This document shows, one piece after another, positions 43,099 through 55,397 of a stretch of 64,000 nt of DNA. The position numbers were made by a program, and so were the translations under genes. The notes below the pieces were generated by a model. The model was not told the DNA's origin, searched no databases, and saw nothing but the letters and a program-made list of their open reading frames with translations. Position 1 is the stretch's first letter, and every line of letters starts with the position of its first letter. The stretch covers positions 236,885 to 300,884 of the forward strand of contig CAJNOI010000117.1 of the NCBI GenBank assembly GCA_905250115.1, in the 5' to 3' direction. The stretch is from Adineta steineri. Lineage: Eukaryota; Rotifera; Eurotatoria; Adinetida; Adinetidae.

Positions 43099-46000
43099 TA
43101 ACAGCAAACTGAAACAGCCATAAAATTATTTACCTTTTAGTGAACGTTTTTAATCCCTAACTAAGTTGAACATTAGTACTCTGAACTTAATCTAATCTTT
43201 GTCCAAGTCAACATTATAATTAGGCTAGTACGAATCTTATGCATATGAACATTGCAAGGCGAGTGTGTGTCAATTTCTCTGTTTCTGCTTAGAAGCAAAA
43301 GCCAACATGTCAACCCACTATGTACCTTCTCTAACCTTTGGTCTGATATCAAGAGATTGACACACGCTGAACATTATATATATATAGATTATTTTATTAA
43401 ACATACGCTCAAGTCAAGCAGACATCATTGTAAACGACCGTATACCAATAAATCACGATAAAATACGACAGTCGTTTACAGTGTCTGTTTACAACAATCA
43501 TATATGATCATACACGTCGAATTACGACTATAGTAAACAATCTCCGTAAAAACTTACCCTTTACAACCATTGTAACAAAACAACGATTGTAGACGATGCA
43601 CGAACAATATCGTAAAGCATCACAAACGAAGGCTCCCACTATAGAAAAATCGAGCTTTATAACAGTTTTCACAAGTCAATCAAAGGTAGTATAATTTCTC
43701 ATTGTAAGTTTCCGACAGTAATATCGCTCTTGGCTCTACAAACATATAGTTGGTCGGATGCTCGTCCGATTTTATCAGACAAATCACGAAACAACAGAAT
43801 CATAACTAGAGCTTTTATTAGGTGCAAAAGTTTTAATTAACATCAGGATTTTTCTAAAATTTTTGTGTGAAGTATAAAGACGAACAAACTAATTTGTTGA
43901 GTTTTTTGACTGCACCGGTTTCTACTAATTTTCGTCAGTAAAACTAGATCTTCAGGTTAGATTTTGGTGTGGGTGTGGAATATGCGCGAGGGTATGCGTT
44001 TGAGTATGAGGTTTTACTTACATCAATTTGTACGTTTCTTTAAAGTAAAGTAATGTTATTGTTTGCGAAAAAGATAGAAGAAAATGGGAGTAGCGAACAC
44101 GTATAAAGCATAAAAGGATGAATAAACTCTGAATGACCACGTGTGTTTTTACTGAAAGAACGACCGATTGCATCGAGATAAAAAAAACACAAAAAAAGGA
44201 AAAGAATCATCCACACAATATTCACGTTGTAGTTAAGATAAGGGTGAGGACGAGTTTATCAGAGAATTCTAACCAACTTATGACGCATTTCGGTGATTGT
44301 GACGACAGTCGTGGATGTGAAATGAAAAGAATACTCTCATCCACATTCATATCCACCGATACTCTCAAGTATGCACGTCAATCAGCTTTTTTCGTTCTCT
44401 CTGTGAATGATTCCTACGACACAAAAGACATACTGTTTCATGGTCAGAAAATAGAACAAAGGTTGATGTTGATGAGGATGTGGGTAATGAACGATAAGAA
44501 AACAAATACCCACATCCAACTTCGCTCCAGAATCTTTTTTAACCTGTGTCCTTATAATATTGAGTGACCTATCCGGAAAAGATAAAATTTTAGATTTTTT
44601 AGAAAAAAAACTTCTTTATTCTTTATTTTAACTTTATTTCTTAAAAATAAAGTAACTTTTTCTTTATCTTTATCCTAAAAAAAAGATTTACTTTATCCTT
44701 ATTCCATAAAGAATAAAGATAAAGATAATCTTAATCTTTATTGATTATTTGTGTCTGTATCGGTTTTTATTTATTAGAGTTTTCATGAAGTGTACATTGG
44801 CATAATATTTGATAAATATGGAGTAACGAGTATAATTAATAGAAAATTTTACCATTCTTATGAAACATGAATCAGAGGCACCTGAATTCATATCTTTGAA
44901 AATTATAGAATTCATTCTTTTCTTTTGCACTTTGGTCTCAATATTTTAATTATGGAAAATGTAAGTAAAAAAACTAATGTACAATGGTGTCTACGATTAT
45001 TCATATATAGATTACAAAATTACAGTTATCGTTGAATGTAAAAGGAATAGCATATAAGTTATCTCTTAATATATTCATCTCAAATCAATATTGTATTATG
45101 ATTTAAATATACAATATCTTTTTCCAGCACATATATGTATGAAAAAACTAGTATTTTCTATATATAAAAAATTGATGAAATAAAAAATCATTTTTTTTTT
45201 CAAATAAATATTAAAAAAAAACATTGATTTGTTATTATATTTTAAACAATAGAAATTATATTATTTGAAGATTGCAAGTTGAGTTGCTTTCTAAATATTT
45301 TAAACTTTACAAATAATGGATGATGAATACTATAGAAAGTTTTAGCTGTATGATGATTAAATTATTTTCCATATGTGATATATTTATTGAAATCAATTAT
45401 ATCATATTTGTTAATTTTACCGGAAGATATAAAAATAAATTGAATTACTGAATGTATCTCTAGGATATAGAAGATAACTTCTACTATTTATTCGAATACA
45501 ATAATTTATAGTTGATTGAGATTTTTATTAATAGATTTCTATGTCGATCTCATTTATGAGTTCTTAATGTATTCATTTAAAGAATATAACTATTCATGAA
45601 TTTAGAAAATCTTCAATATTTACATTGAATAAAAAGATTTATTTCTGACAATTTTAATAGTATGTCTCATGGGACTATTTATATAGCTGTTCAGTCTGTT
45701 CTGATTAGTGTAGATCATTATAGAAGTAAATTTTGCCTTTCTTTTTTCCTCCTCTTTATAATACTAGAATCGAACGTTCATCAATTGTGACAAAGTAAAA
45801 AGGGAAAAGACTACTATCCAATTTTAGTCGTATTCTAAGAGTGAGAAAACGATCTATTTATGAAGTGGATCGTATCTTTAAGTGTTTTGATTAAATCGAT
45901 TGAGTCGATCGTCATTTGGAGATATGTATTGAACAAATTGGTTTCGTTCACACATGTTAACATCGAACAATGACAGGAAATAGAGAGAGAGGAAAAAAAA

Positions 46001-46122
46001 AGTCCGAATGTAAATAGACGTATAATTAATTGTAAACAATATCTTGTAAACGAAGAAATTTTTTTCTGCTTCTCATAAATATAAATTCAAATCATTCTCT
46101 TCATATAGGATACATAGTAGAG
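43099..46122. other. intergenic region with short inverted repeats and AT-rich low complexity
   Basis: No supported gene. A splice-like TTTCAG precedes the U-box/kinase ATG, so a 5' untranslated exon may lie near 43120-43260. Inverted pairs TGTAAACGAC/GTCGTTTACA (43429 and 43471) and GGATGTGGGTA/TACCCACATCC (44476 and 44507) occur. 44580-44745 is a CTTTATCTTTAT-type low-complexity block, with similar sequence near 41391 and 56500. A 144-codon frame at 44133-44567 has no recognisable domain. Confidence 0.5.
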
Positions 46123-46486
46123 ATGGAAACTGTAAAACCACGTACATCTACTGATACTCAAGAATCAAAAACAGCTCGAGTACCTAATATTATAAATAAT
46201 CGTTCATCATTTCATGAAACAGTAAGTAAAAAAATAAAAATTTTTTTTTTTTATTATGTATTATTTCATTTAGGTTATTCGTACTCAACAATTAATGCGT
46301 GTTCTTAAAACAATGCATACAATTGGTGAAATCAAACAAGAAGATGTATTAGGAAAAAATATAAATATGAAACAACATCATCGACGTTCTGCGACTTTAT
46401 TAAAAAAAGTAACATCAGATAATTTCGAGAACTCTCTTGTTAATCATCAATGTGTTATAAGTTCACTTCTAGTTCTGACAAGATAG
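46123..46486 (+). CDS. possible N-terminal exons of the ERG-type channel, or a separate small gene
   Basis: Two exons join as HET|VIRTQQ (46123-46220 and ~46275-46486), giving METVKPRTSTDTQESKTARV...RVLKTMHTIGEIKQEDVLGK...TLLKKV. The frame stops at 46486 unless the GTAACA at ~46410 is used as a donor. It has no PAS domain. It precedes the K+ channel exons by only ~240 bp on the same strand, so it could be the channel's N-terminus, but I could not find a phase-compatible join. Confidence 0.4.
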
Positions 46487-46722
46487 AAAAATAATAATCA
46501 AATAATATGTTATTATATAAAGACTATCTTTCTTTTCTTCTTTTTTATCTATTAATGAGAAAAAAGAGATAATACGCTTGACAAATCGAAGCTAAAGAAC
46601 TATGTTTATCAATTTAACGGTGCTTTGAGTTGTCAAACACTCTTGAGATTTGTTCATGGAAAAGCAGAGAGAAAAAAAAAAGAAATGAGTTGATCATCAG
46701 ATAAGACAAAGATTGTTTTGTA

Positions 46723-49700
46723 ATGCGACGACCATCACGATTTTCTTCATTTGCTTCAGTTGAAACTCGACTTCATTTTCGAATTGATCGAGAACGTCTT
46801 TCTGTAATTAAAATATTTTTTGTTATCAAACTTCAAAAATACTTTTTTTTAGGCAGCATCAGAAGAAAGTAGTGAAACATCAAGCGTATCACCTGTCTTA
46901 GGTTCACAAAGAAATAATACAGCTGGTAGTTCACGTCGTATTGGCGAAAGATTTATTATTCTTCATTATTCACCATTCAAAGCAGTGTATATTTTATTTA
47001 TTTGAATATTTATACATATATATTTCGATTATTTCCTTAGATGGGATTGGGTTGTTATTTTACTTGTTTTATATACTGGTATAATAACACCATATACAAT
47101 ATCATTTTTATCTGATGAAGATCAAAAACGAACAAATTTAAATGCTCAAGCAGCTACAAGACAATTCAATCGTGAAAGAACGAGTATTCATGCATTAATT
47201 CTTATTGATGTATTAGTTGATATGGTATTTATTTTAGATATTTTAATTAGTTTTCGGTAAAATATTCCTAATTTTTTTCCTATAAGATATGTATTGATTT
47301 GATTTTAGAACAACATTTGTATTAAAAGAAACCAATGAAGTAATAACAAGTCCAATATTAATTGCTAAACATTTTGTTATTGATAATTGGAGACGTTTTG
47401 GTGCGGATATACTTGGTGCTTTACCATGGGATATACTTTTCTATGGAAATGGAAGTCATTCGGTATACAAAATAAAAATAAAAATATGAATTTTACTATT
47501 TTCTTTCTTTTAAGACAATGCGTTTAGCAAATTGTTTTAAATTAGCACGTCTTTTACGACTTATTGAATTTATTGGAAATTTTCAAAATTCAGAATATTC
47601 ATCAGCTGTTTTAGTTTTTCTTATGCTTCTCTTTGCTATTGCTGCACATTGGCTTGCATGTATATTTCATTTTATTGCTATTCTTGAAAGACCGAATTTA
47701 TTAGTTAAATATTCATGGTTAGATCATCTTGCTGAAAAATATGAAATGCCTTATCGTATGTTAATTTTTCTCTAATAGAAGAAAAATATAATTTTTTTTT
47801 AGTTGCTAATGATACTTTAAGTGGACCCGACTTAAAATCAAAATATTTAACTGCACTTTTCTTTGCTATGACATCGTTAACATCAGTTGGTTTTGGAAAT
47901 GTTGCAGCCGTAAATAATTAATTCTTTTTGTTTTATATGTTAATTTTAATTCTAATAGAATACAAATGGTGAAAAACTTTTTTCGATTTTATCAATGTTA
48001 GCTGGATGTAAGAGAATAGAAATATTAAATTTTCTATTTTTTGTTTTCTTCAAGCATTTTTAAGTGCATCAATTCTTGGAAGTGTAACAACAATTATTAT
48101 TAAATTATATCAAGGTGCAGAAGAATTAAAAGAAATGAAACAAAGTATTGATGATTTTATAAAACATCATCGTATTAATAAACTACTTGCTAAACGAATG
48201 GAAGATTCATTTGAACATGAATGGAAAAATACAAAAGGGATTGATATGAATAGTATATTAAAAACATTTCCAGAATGTATTCAAGCGGATATATGTTTAC
48301 ATCTTAATCGAGAATTATTAAATAATTGTCCGGTTTTTGAAGATGCTGATGAAAGTAAAAAAATTTCTTTTATTTTCTTCATGAAGAAATATCTTTTTTT
48401 TTTCAAGTTTGTCTTCGAGCATTAGCTCTTCTGTTTAAATCAACTCATGTTCCACCAGGCGATACACTTATTCATCAAGGTAATTTATAGATAACCGAGA
48501 ATTACAACCATACATTTAAATGTATTTCAATTAAAGGAGACGAAAAGATTTAGTCTTAAATCAGCTTTATTGAATTTTGATTCAATCAGAATCCATTAGG
48601 GAATGTCTTGTCATGGTATACATCTAATTAATGTCAATTTCGATTAGTCTCAATCTTGGATTTATTTGGAATTAATAAAAATAAATGTGGAAACGTCGGA
48701 TTATATTCGAGAGTTATGTGTATATGGAAATCATAGGGAAATATCAGTATTTTTGCAATAATTCGAGAATGGCTCGATCGAGATCTTGATGAGACTGAAT
48801 TGTGTAGAAAAGACGACTACAAATCTTTGGCCCAGGAATGAGAGATATGTAGGCTTGTAGAGAAAATTTTTCTCTATTGAATGGTATATATACTATCGAA
48901 TTCTGTTGAGTACCGTAAAACTCGATTTTTGGCTTGAATTCAAACTAATTAGAGACCTGTATCGGAGTCAACTAGATCTCTAGCCTATAATTCATTTTTT
49001 TTTGACGTGAAGGTTTTATTCTCTAATGTTTTCTCTACAAACTGATGTATTTTGAGGATCCAATCGATGTTTTATTGAGGTTCACGGACACAAAAGGAGA
49101 TAGAAAAAAAGTTTCTATATAAACCTACATATGTTTCATCCTTGGGTAAAATTTTACTATGAAATTTGTAGTCGTCTTTCATCAAAATCTACCTCCCCTT
49201 TCGAAAGTTATCGTGTAAACGGACACTGACCGATTCTAGTAGTGTACTCAAAAATATCTATTTTATTTGTAGGTGATGTTCTTCATTCAATTTATTTCGT
49301 TCGTGGTGGTCAAGTAGAAATCTTTCAAAATAATGAATTATTAGTTATTCTTGGTCGTAATGATACATTTGGTGAAAATCCATGTAACTCAACAACATTA
49401 GGAAAAGCTAGATGTGTTGTTCGAGGTATTTTGGAAAAAAAAAGAATTTATTTTATTTAATTTATATATATGTAAAGGTTTAACTTATTGTACATTGAAT
49501 ACAATTGATCGAGATGATTTACTCAATGTTTTTCAACTTCATCCTGATTTTGAAAAATCATTTGTTGAAAAATTTCATGTAACATTTGATCTTCAACATG
49601 TAAAATTCTCTTTTTTTTCAAAAGAAGTTTTAATCTTTTAGTTTTTGTTCTAGTGTGAATTCACTGAAACCAAACCATTTTATAAATTAGATGCTGATCT

Positions 49701-50987
49701 TCAAATGCTTATTAAAGAACGTAATCCAAAATTACAAAAAGAACGACGTTTAAGTGTATTAAGTGAACGAGAAGATGGTATAAATTTCTAAAAGATTAAA
49801 AATAAAAATAAATGTTTTGTTTTTTCAGAAGCAAATCGATTAGCTAATTTACGATCTTATCGTATGTGTCGAAGTACTGATATTGGTTTCCGACGATCGA
49901 TGAATACTACGGTTGAATTATCAGCTGATCAAGCACAATTCAATTCTGATCATTTTCTTTTTAGTCGAGACAGACCTTTAACAACTTTATTAATACCTCC
50001 AAGTTAGTTAAATCTTATAAATAGAATTCATTTAATTATTTTGTGAAACACGAACTATAAGGAGTGTTGAAGTATTTAGGGGCAGAAATTTGGACCCACT
50101 ACCCCCCCCCCCCACAGACGTGACCGACAGATGTTCTTTTGACCCCGTCATACATGTGACCGTTACAAACATGGATATTGAATTGCAGAACAAAATAATA
50201 CTATTGAACTCATACTGTTTAGGAAAGATAGATGCGTGAGTAGGGTGTGGGTGTAAGTGTAGAAATAGGCGAGTGAAGAATGCAATATCTACACCCATAC
50301 AACTGTTGAAATGCTAATCAAGCGAGTTCATCACATGTAAGTTTTTTCTTTCTGATATCTGTATACCTTAATGATACAGAATGGGGTAAAAGCCGCTTTA
50401 TAATAATAGAATTAAACTATCTTTTTGAAGGTACACACGACAGTTAGATTGTGTTTCACATTTTAATCCCGCCAGGGATTGCGCTAACAGCTTTTCCTTT
50501 AGTGTTCTTTCCAGCGAGTATTGCAATACCAAGCGAATCTAAAACAACTACATTTATTCCTCAAGAAGATAAACCAAAGAAAATCATACCACGAAAAGAA
50601 TCAAATTCGATTCAAGAACCAATGTAAGAAAAAATATTTCATTAAATTTAATTTTAATATTTTATTTTCTAATTTATAGTCCAGTAAAAAAATATGAGAA
50701 TAGTTCAATACGAAATATGAAAGATGTTGATACTGAATTATCACATTTACAAATGTAAGATATCAGAATAAGATTTACATTTTATAATTATTTTAATGCG
50801 TTTTTTTAGACGTGTGGATAATTTTGAACGAGTTATAGAAAATCAAATGAAATTGTTATTTGATGTTGCGAATAATATTGTCGCAGCAAATATTCATCGA
50901 CAAAATAATTTCAATCAATCAAATGAAACAATGGACACTCAAAATTGTCTTGTCATTAATAATTTGCTTTTTTCGAAAGGCAAATAA
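46723..50987 (+). CDS. ERG (KCNH)-type voltage-gated K+ channel
   Basis: Many short exons join with good phases. [37 protein letters not shown] (S1) is ERG-specific. S2/S3 are [19 protein letters not shown] and [17 protein letters not shown]4-S5 are [20 protein letters not shown]...[20 protein letters not shown]; the pore is [16 protein letters not shown] with the ERG-type filter SVGFGN, then [14 protein letters not shown]. The C-linker [28 protein letters not shown] and the cyclic-nucleotide-binding homology domain ([29 protein letters not shown] ... [15 protein letters not shown]) follow. The C-terminal exons are disordered, with a helical segment [22 protein letters not shown], stop at 50985. 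S4 has lost most of the outer/inner arginines (RLIEFIGN for RLVRVARK). No PAS domain is visible. Two introns carry inserted elements (48.8-49.2 kb and 50.04-50.46 kb). It would set membrane excitability. Confidence 0.88.
48808..49184. mobile_element. foldback element in an ERG-channel intron
   Basis: The left arm AAAGACGACTACAAAT (48808 on) is mirrored by ATTTGTAGTCGTCTTT ending 49184. Further inward GGAATGAGAGATATGTAGG and CCTACATATGTTTCATCC pair imperfectly. The surrounding intron (48481-49272) is ~790 bp, while the other introns of the gene are ~50-70 bp. No ORF. Exact ends and TSD are unclear. Confidence 0.6.
50043..50459. mobile_element. 417-bp MITE-like insertion in an ERG-channel intron
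   Basis: The left end GTGAAACACGAACTATAA and the inverted right end GTGAAACACAATCTAACT are imperfect terminal inverted repeats with nine perfect outer bases. A 5-bp ATTTT flanks each side (50038-50042, 50460-50464). The interior holds a C12 tract (50102-50113) and TGTGGGTGT-like words, no ORF. The superfamily is not assigned. Confidence 0.65.
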
Positions 50988-51096
50988 AAATAGAATAATG
51001 AATACACTCGTTTTCTTCTATGAATCTCGATAAAAAAAATAAAGAGTTTATAACTGTTCTTAGTCTTGCAAAGTCAAAGAATGATATTACATCAGT

Positions 51097-53177
51097 TCAT
51101 ATTTCTAATAATTGTAAAATGGTATTTGATTTTGCTTCTAGACGTATTCGATCTCTGCCCGATTCAGACAAATTGCAACCATACATATGAAATCGTTTCA
51201 ACGATCGATTGTGTTTAACCATTGTTATGAGTGATTCTACAGATTTGTCGGTTACTGATTTATTGAAACAAAGATCTAATACTTGGAGATGACGATTATA
51301 ATAAGCAAGTGTATTAGCTAATAATTCAATTCCTTGATCACCAATATCATTTGTATGTAATGCCAACCAGGTTAAATTTGTTGTTATTTTTAACAATTCA
51401 GCAAGATATTGTGCACCTGTATTAGTAATATTATTTTCATTAATATCGAGTCGTTGAAGAGTCGAATTTTTTGTTAAGAGTACATTACTCAAGGATTTTA
51501 CACCTTTATCACCAATTGAATTCTTTTCTAAATTAAGTGTTTCTAATGTAGTATTATCTTTTAATCCATCAGCTATGATTGATGCTCCTTCAAATGAAAT
51601 CTTGTTTTGATCCAATAATAATCGTTTACATTGTTTTTTATTCATTGCTTCGTCAACAACTATCTCCATATCTCGATCATTTAATCTTCGCGATCGTAAA
51701 TCCACTGTCAAACGTAGTTGACACTTTTCAATAAAATCTTGTAGTTCGACATTTCGATATGGTACTAATCCTAAAATGATATATCATAAATGAATACACA
51801 TTTCTTTTGCTAGAACTTAATCCATAAATATATGATTTATAGATAAATATCTTTTTAAAATGCAATGCTTTATGACAGTTTTGAGAAAAACTAGTTTCTA
51901 CAATAGAACAAGATCGCTGAACATCATATTATTGACATTTTATAGAAATATTTCTTTAGATGTAGTACTTATCTATTAGCGATATTGTCATAGATAGAAT
52001 TTTAGTTCAAAAGTTTGATTTTAGAAATAAAATGTATTTTCATTCGTCTATTCTTATCTTCTCGTTTACCTTTACTTTCATTGATTAATTGCTTGATTCG
52101 ATCCTCGTATTCGTTACATTGTTCTTGAAGGCGTGCGATAGTTTTATTCGCTTCTACAGCTTCGATTTCCAATTTTTTTATTCGATCTTTGTATTGATCA
52201 ACCTGTGTGGAAAGGTGCTCATTACGAGATATAATTTCGATAACTCGTGGTCGTCGAATCTTATATGCACATGTTTTCAAATGATCATTAAGTTCATCAC
52301 GATATCCTGACCATGTACACTGGTTGGATACTGCTGGACATAATATAGGGGTCTTCGGACACTCTGCACGCATATGATATTTCAAGGCTTTGGTTTTGAT
52401 CGTCGTGTTTCCACATTGTTTACATCCTGTGTCGTCCGGTTTCGCCTGTATGGAAATTTCCTCATCGCAAAATGTAATTTCTTCATCTGACGGTGGTCGA
52501 ATCGTATATGCACATGTTTTCAAATGATCATTAAGTTCATCACGACATCCTGACCATGTACATTTATTGGACACTGCTTTACATAATATATGAGTCTTCG
52601 GACATTCTCCACGCATATGATATTCCAAGTCACTGGTTTTGATTGTCGTATTTCCACATTGTGTACATTGACTATACTCGGGTTTAACCTGTACGGAAAG
52701 TTGCTTCTTACGACATATATTTTCTTTAACTGGCGGTGGTCGAATTGTATATATACATGTTTTCAAATGATGATTAAGTTCATTACGACTTCCTGACCAT
52801 TTACATTGATTGAATACTGCTGGACATAATATATAGGCCTTCGAACATTCCTTATCCATATGATACTTCAAATCTTTGGTTTTGATTTTCGTGTTTTTAC
52901 ACTGTTTACATCGACTGTACTCGGGTTTAATCTGCTGTTTGAATTTTTTTCTTTCAGCTTTTGGCAATTTTTGTAGACCTCCCAGAGTTATGGGCTCCTT
53001 GCATGATGGACACAAGTTATTATCTTTGTTAATCCACTTTTCTATGCACTCGACGCAAAAACTATGTTTGCAAGGTGTACATCTTGGATTTTCGATGAAA
53101 CTCTTGCATATATTACATAGGGCTATAGTACCGATATATGTGTCATTTGTCAGTTCGTCACTTTCAGTATCGGACAT
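51097..53177 (-). CDS. RING / TRAF-type zinc fingers / coiled coil / LRR protein
   Basis: Exon 1 (about 52068-53177) encodes a RING finger: CNICKSFIENPRCTPCKHSFCVECIEKW..NLCPSC. Three tandem ~85-residue TRAF-like zinc-finger modules follow, each of the form C(K/T)QC(K/G)NT.IKT..L.YHM..EC.....LC.A..N.C.WSG.R.ELN.HLKTC. Then comes a coiled coil (DQYKDRIKKLEIEAVEANKTIARLQEQ). The frame could stop at 52002, but AGTAAAG|GTAAACG is a good donor and joins in phase to ATTTTAG|GATTAG at ~51766, adding GLVPYRNVELQDFIEKCQLR and six to seven RI-type LRRs (LETLNLEKNSIGDKGVKSLSNVL, LQRLDINENNITNTGAQYLAELL ...), ending ILQLLEI. The predicted ~610-aa E3 ligase would choose substrates with its LRRs. The exon join is inferred from phase and splice motifs. 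Confidence 0.75.
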
Positions 53178-54491
53178 TTTTTTAAATATAATCTAAAACG
53201 ATAAAAATATTTTATATATGTAGACTATATACAATTGCTACTAAACGATGAAGAAAAGAATTTTTTATTTTAATCTTTTGAAGTTTCGACTGAAAAAAAT
53301 AGAAAATGGTAAACAGGTACATTTATATCTATTGAAATGAAACGTTCTTAACAAAGATAAATGTTGTATTTCAAACAATAATAAGGCCGTGGTTTTGACG
53401 TTATCTTTTCATTACAGTTTGTAATAAACTATAAAATTGACACAAGATGAGTCATAAGTAGGAAACTACAGTATTTTCTCGATTTCTTACTCATACGTTG
53501 TTAGGCAGGACCAAAGGGAATACATCTGATTAGGAGTCCAGTAAGCACCCCTAATCACTCCTAAACAAATAATCAGTTGTTTCTCCCTTGATCTATTCAC
53601 TGTGTAAACTATTTATACGCAATGATTACATATTACAAAATATTGGTCAGAATCCACTAATCATGTAGACAAATCTACTGGAGCTCATATATATCAGCTA
53701 ACATTTTAACGCTTTAAAGAAACCGGTATCTTAGCATAGGTCTACATAAAAATATGGTAAACTTCCACTCCATCTATCTAGATTAACAAAACACTCGAAA
53801 AATAACCTAGTTGTATTTTGAAAAAACACCATCAGTAACATGAGCACTTCCAAAACGTTTATTCATGTATAAATACTTGTTATAACTATCTTAATTATGT
53901 ACATTGATTAGAACCAAATACGATATTATATGGTAAAATTCTTTAATGTATACGCTTTTAGTTAATGTTTTTTCCTTCTTGATCACATGAAACCATTTGT
54001 AACTGGCTCAATGTTCCTTATCCTTTTTAAGGATTTTATTGCTTTTCCTACAAAATATAAAATGTCACTAAGCAACATACTTATGGCAATATAATCCTCT
54101 ACTGTTACCTATCTTTTCTCCTCATATATTTCTTCTCGTTATCATGTTTTTAGTTTATAGATCGCCTATTTTTTATCTTGAATAATCAAACTCAGTATAT
54201 AAAAGAAGTTTTTAATCTAATTTTTTTGAAGTACCGATATATTTGGTTATATGAAACGTGCTAAACAATGATAAGTTTTTTTATTTGAAACAAATAGAAA
54301 CTAAGTGACCAATGAGGAAGTGAAAAAATAAAATCGGCATATCTGAGTATATCCATACCTACGGTTTTGATACAGTTTTTGATGATTTATTTTGATTGTG
54401 AGTAATTGTCATAAGTAGATTTAAACGAGGGAAATTTAGTGTATTTTTTAGAATAATTGCATTAATACTATAAAATATCATTCATTTCGAT
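53178..54491. other. intergenic AT-rich region
   Basis: No gene seen in ~1.3 kb. A slightly GC-richer patch near 53505-53575 (GGCAGGACCAAAGGG ... ACTCCTAAAC) has no recognisable structure. Confidence 0.5.
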
Positions 54492-54735
54492 ACAATACTG
54501 ACATCAATCATTGTTTACTACCTTTTCTATTTTGCCACGTATGATAAAAGAAATGTTTACCATCAACAAAAATACATACATATTTATGATGAATGAATAA
54601 AAAAAGGTAAAATATGGAAAGTGTCGAAGCGAGAATAGTGAAGAGGAAAAATATCGAAAACTAAAATGATTAAATTAAGTAGAACAACAGTAGCCATATA
54701 TTATAACAAATATTTAGATATAATGTCACTCCACA
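54492..54735 (+). repeat. duplicated segment, copy 1 (no SINE)
   Basis: Matches ~56934-57470 in direct orientation, for example ATGAATGAATAAAAAAA, AAAATATGG and TGAAGAGGAAAAATA. Where copy 2 holds a SINE, this copy reads AAGCGAGAAT once (54627-54636), the empty site. Confidence 0.85.
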
Positions 54736-55397
54736 GACGAAAATAATTCTTCATTTCCTTTTTGATTTGATATTTTTAGCAGTAACATAAGATAATCTTT
54801 TCAAGATTTCATAATCATTAGGTGGAGCATTCACATGCCAGAATGTTAAGATATCTATTTTTGCAAGGCATTTGTGAAGTATATTATTTATGAATTTAGT
54901 AAAATAAAATTGAGTTTGTCTTGATATCTCTTACTATATGTATATTTGATAATACGATTGTTTATCTTCTTCTACTACATATAAAGAAAACAAAATCTAC
55001 GACAAGAAATGAATGTTCTTTTTCACTCGTTCTCAGCAATTAAAAATATTTTCTTCAGTGGAGTTCTAATAATGACGCTCGTATGAATGTTTTTTTTTCT
55101 TTTTGCATTTATTTATTCATCACCTAATGACGTCATACAACGTGAATAAATCTTGAGAGTGAGGGTGTCTTTCTCTAATACACCTTTACCCTCACCCTTC
55201 TCTAATTTTTTTAGTCAGTTGTAGATAATATATCTACAGATATCGACTTAAATATTTCAGTCACTAGATTCAATAAAGAAGATGATAATTATACACATAA
55301 CAACAAAGAATATTTTATTTAATATAGAATAAAAACTAAACTGCTGACATAAAACTAAGATAGTTCTTCAAGTCTTCTTTTTAATTAATGACGATTT
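54736..55397. other. intergenic region
   Basis: No gene. A perfect CRE-like TGACGTCA lies near 55128 and an imperfect inverted GTGAGGGTG/CACCCTCAC-type pair near 55159-55199. Confidence 0.5.

Noticed and set aside
44133-44567. 144-codon open frame
   Set aside because: Amino-acid mix is plausible but no domain, start context or splicing partner; part of it is the GGATGTGGGTA hairpin.
52089-53196. Plus-strand frames (73, 68 and 106 codons)
   Set aside because: Antisense shadows of the RING/TRAF exon.
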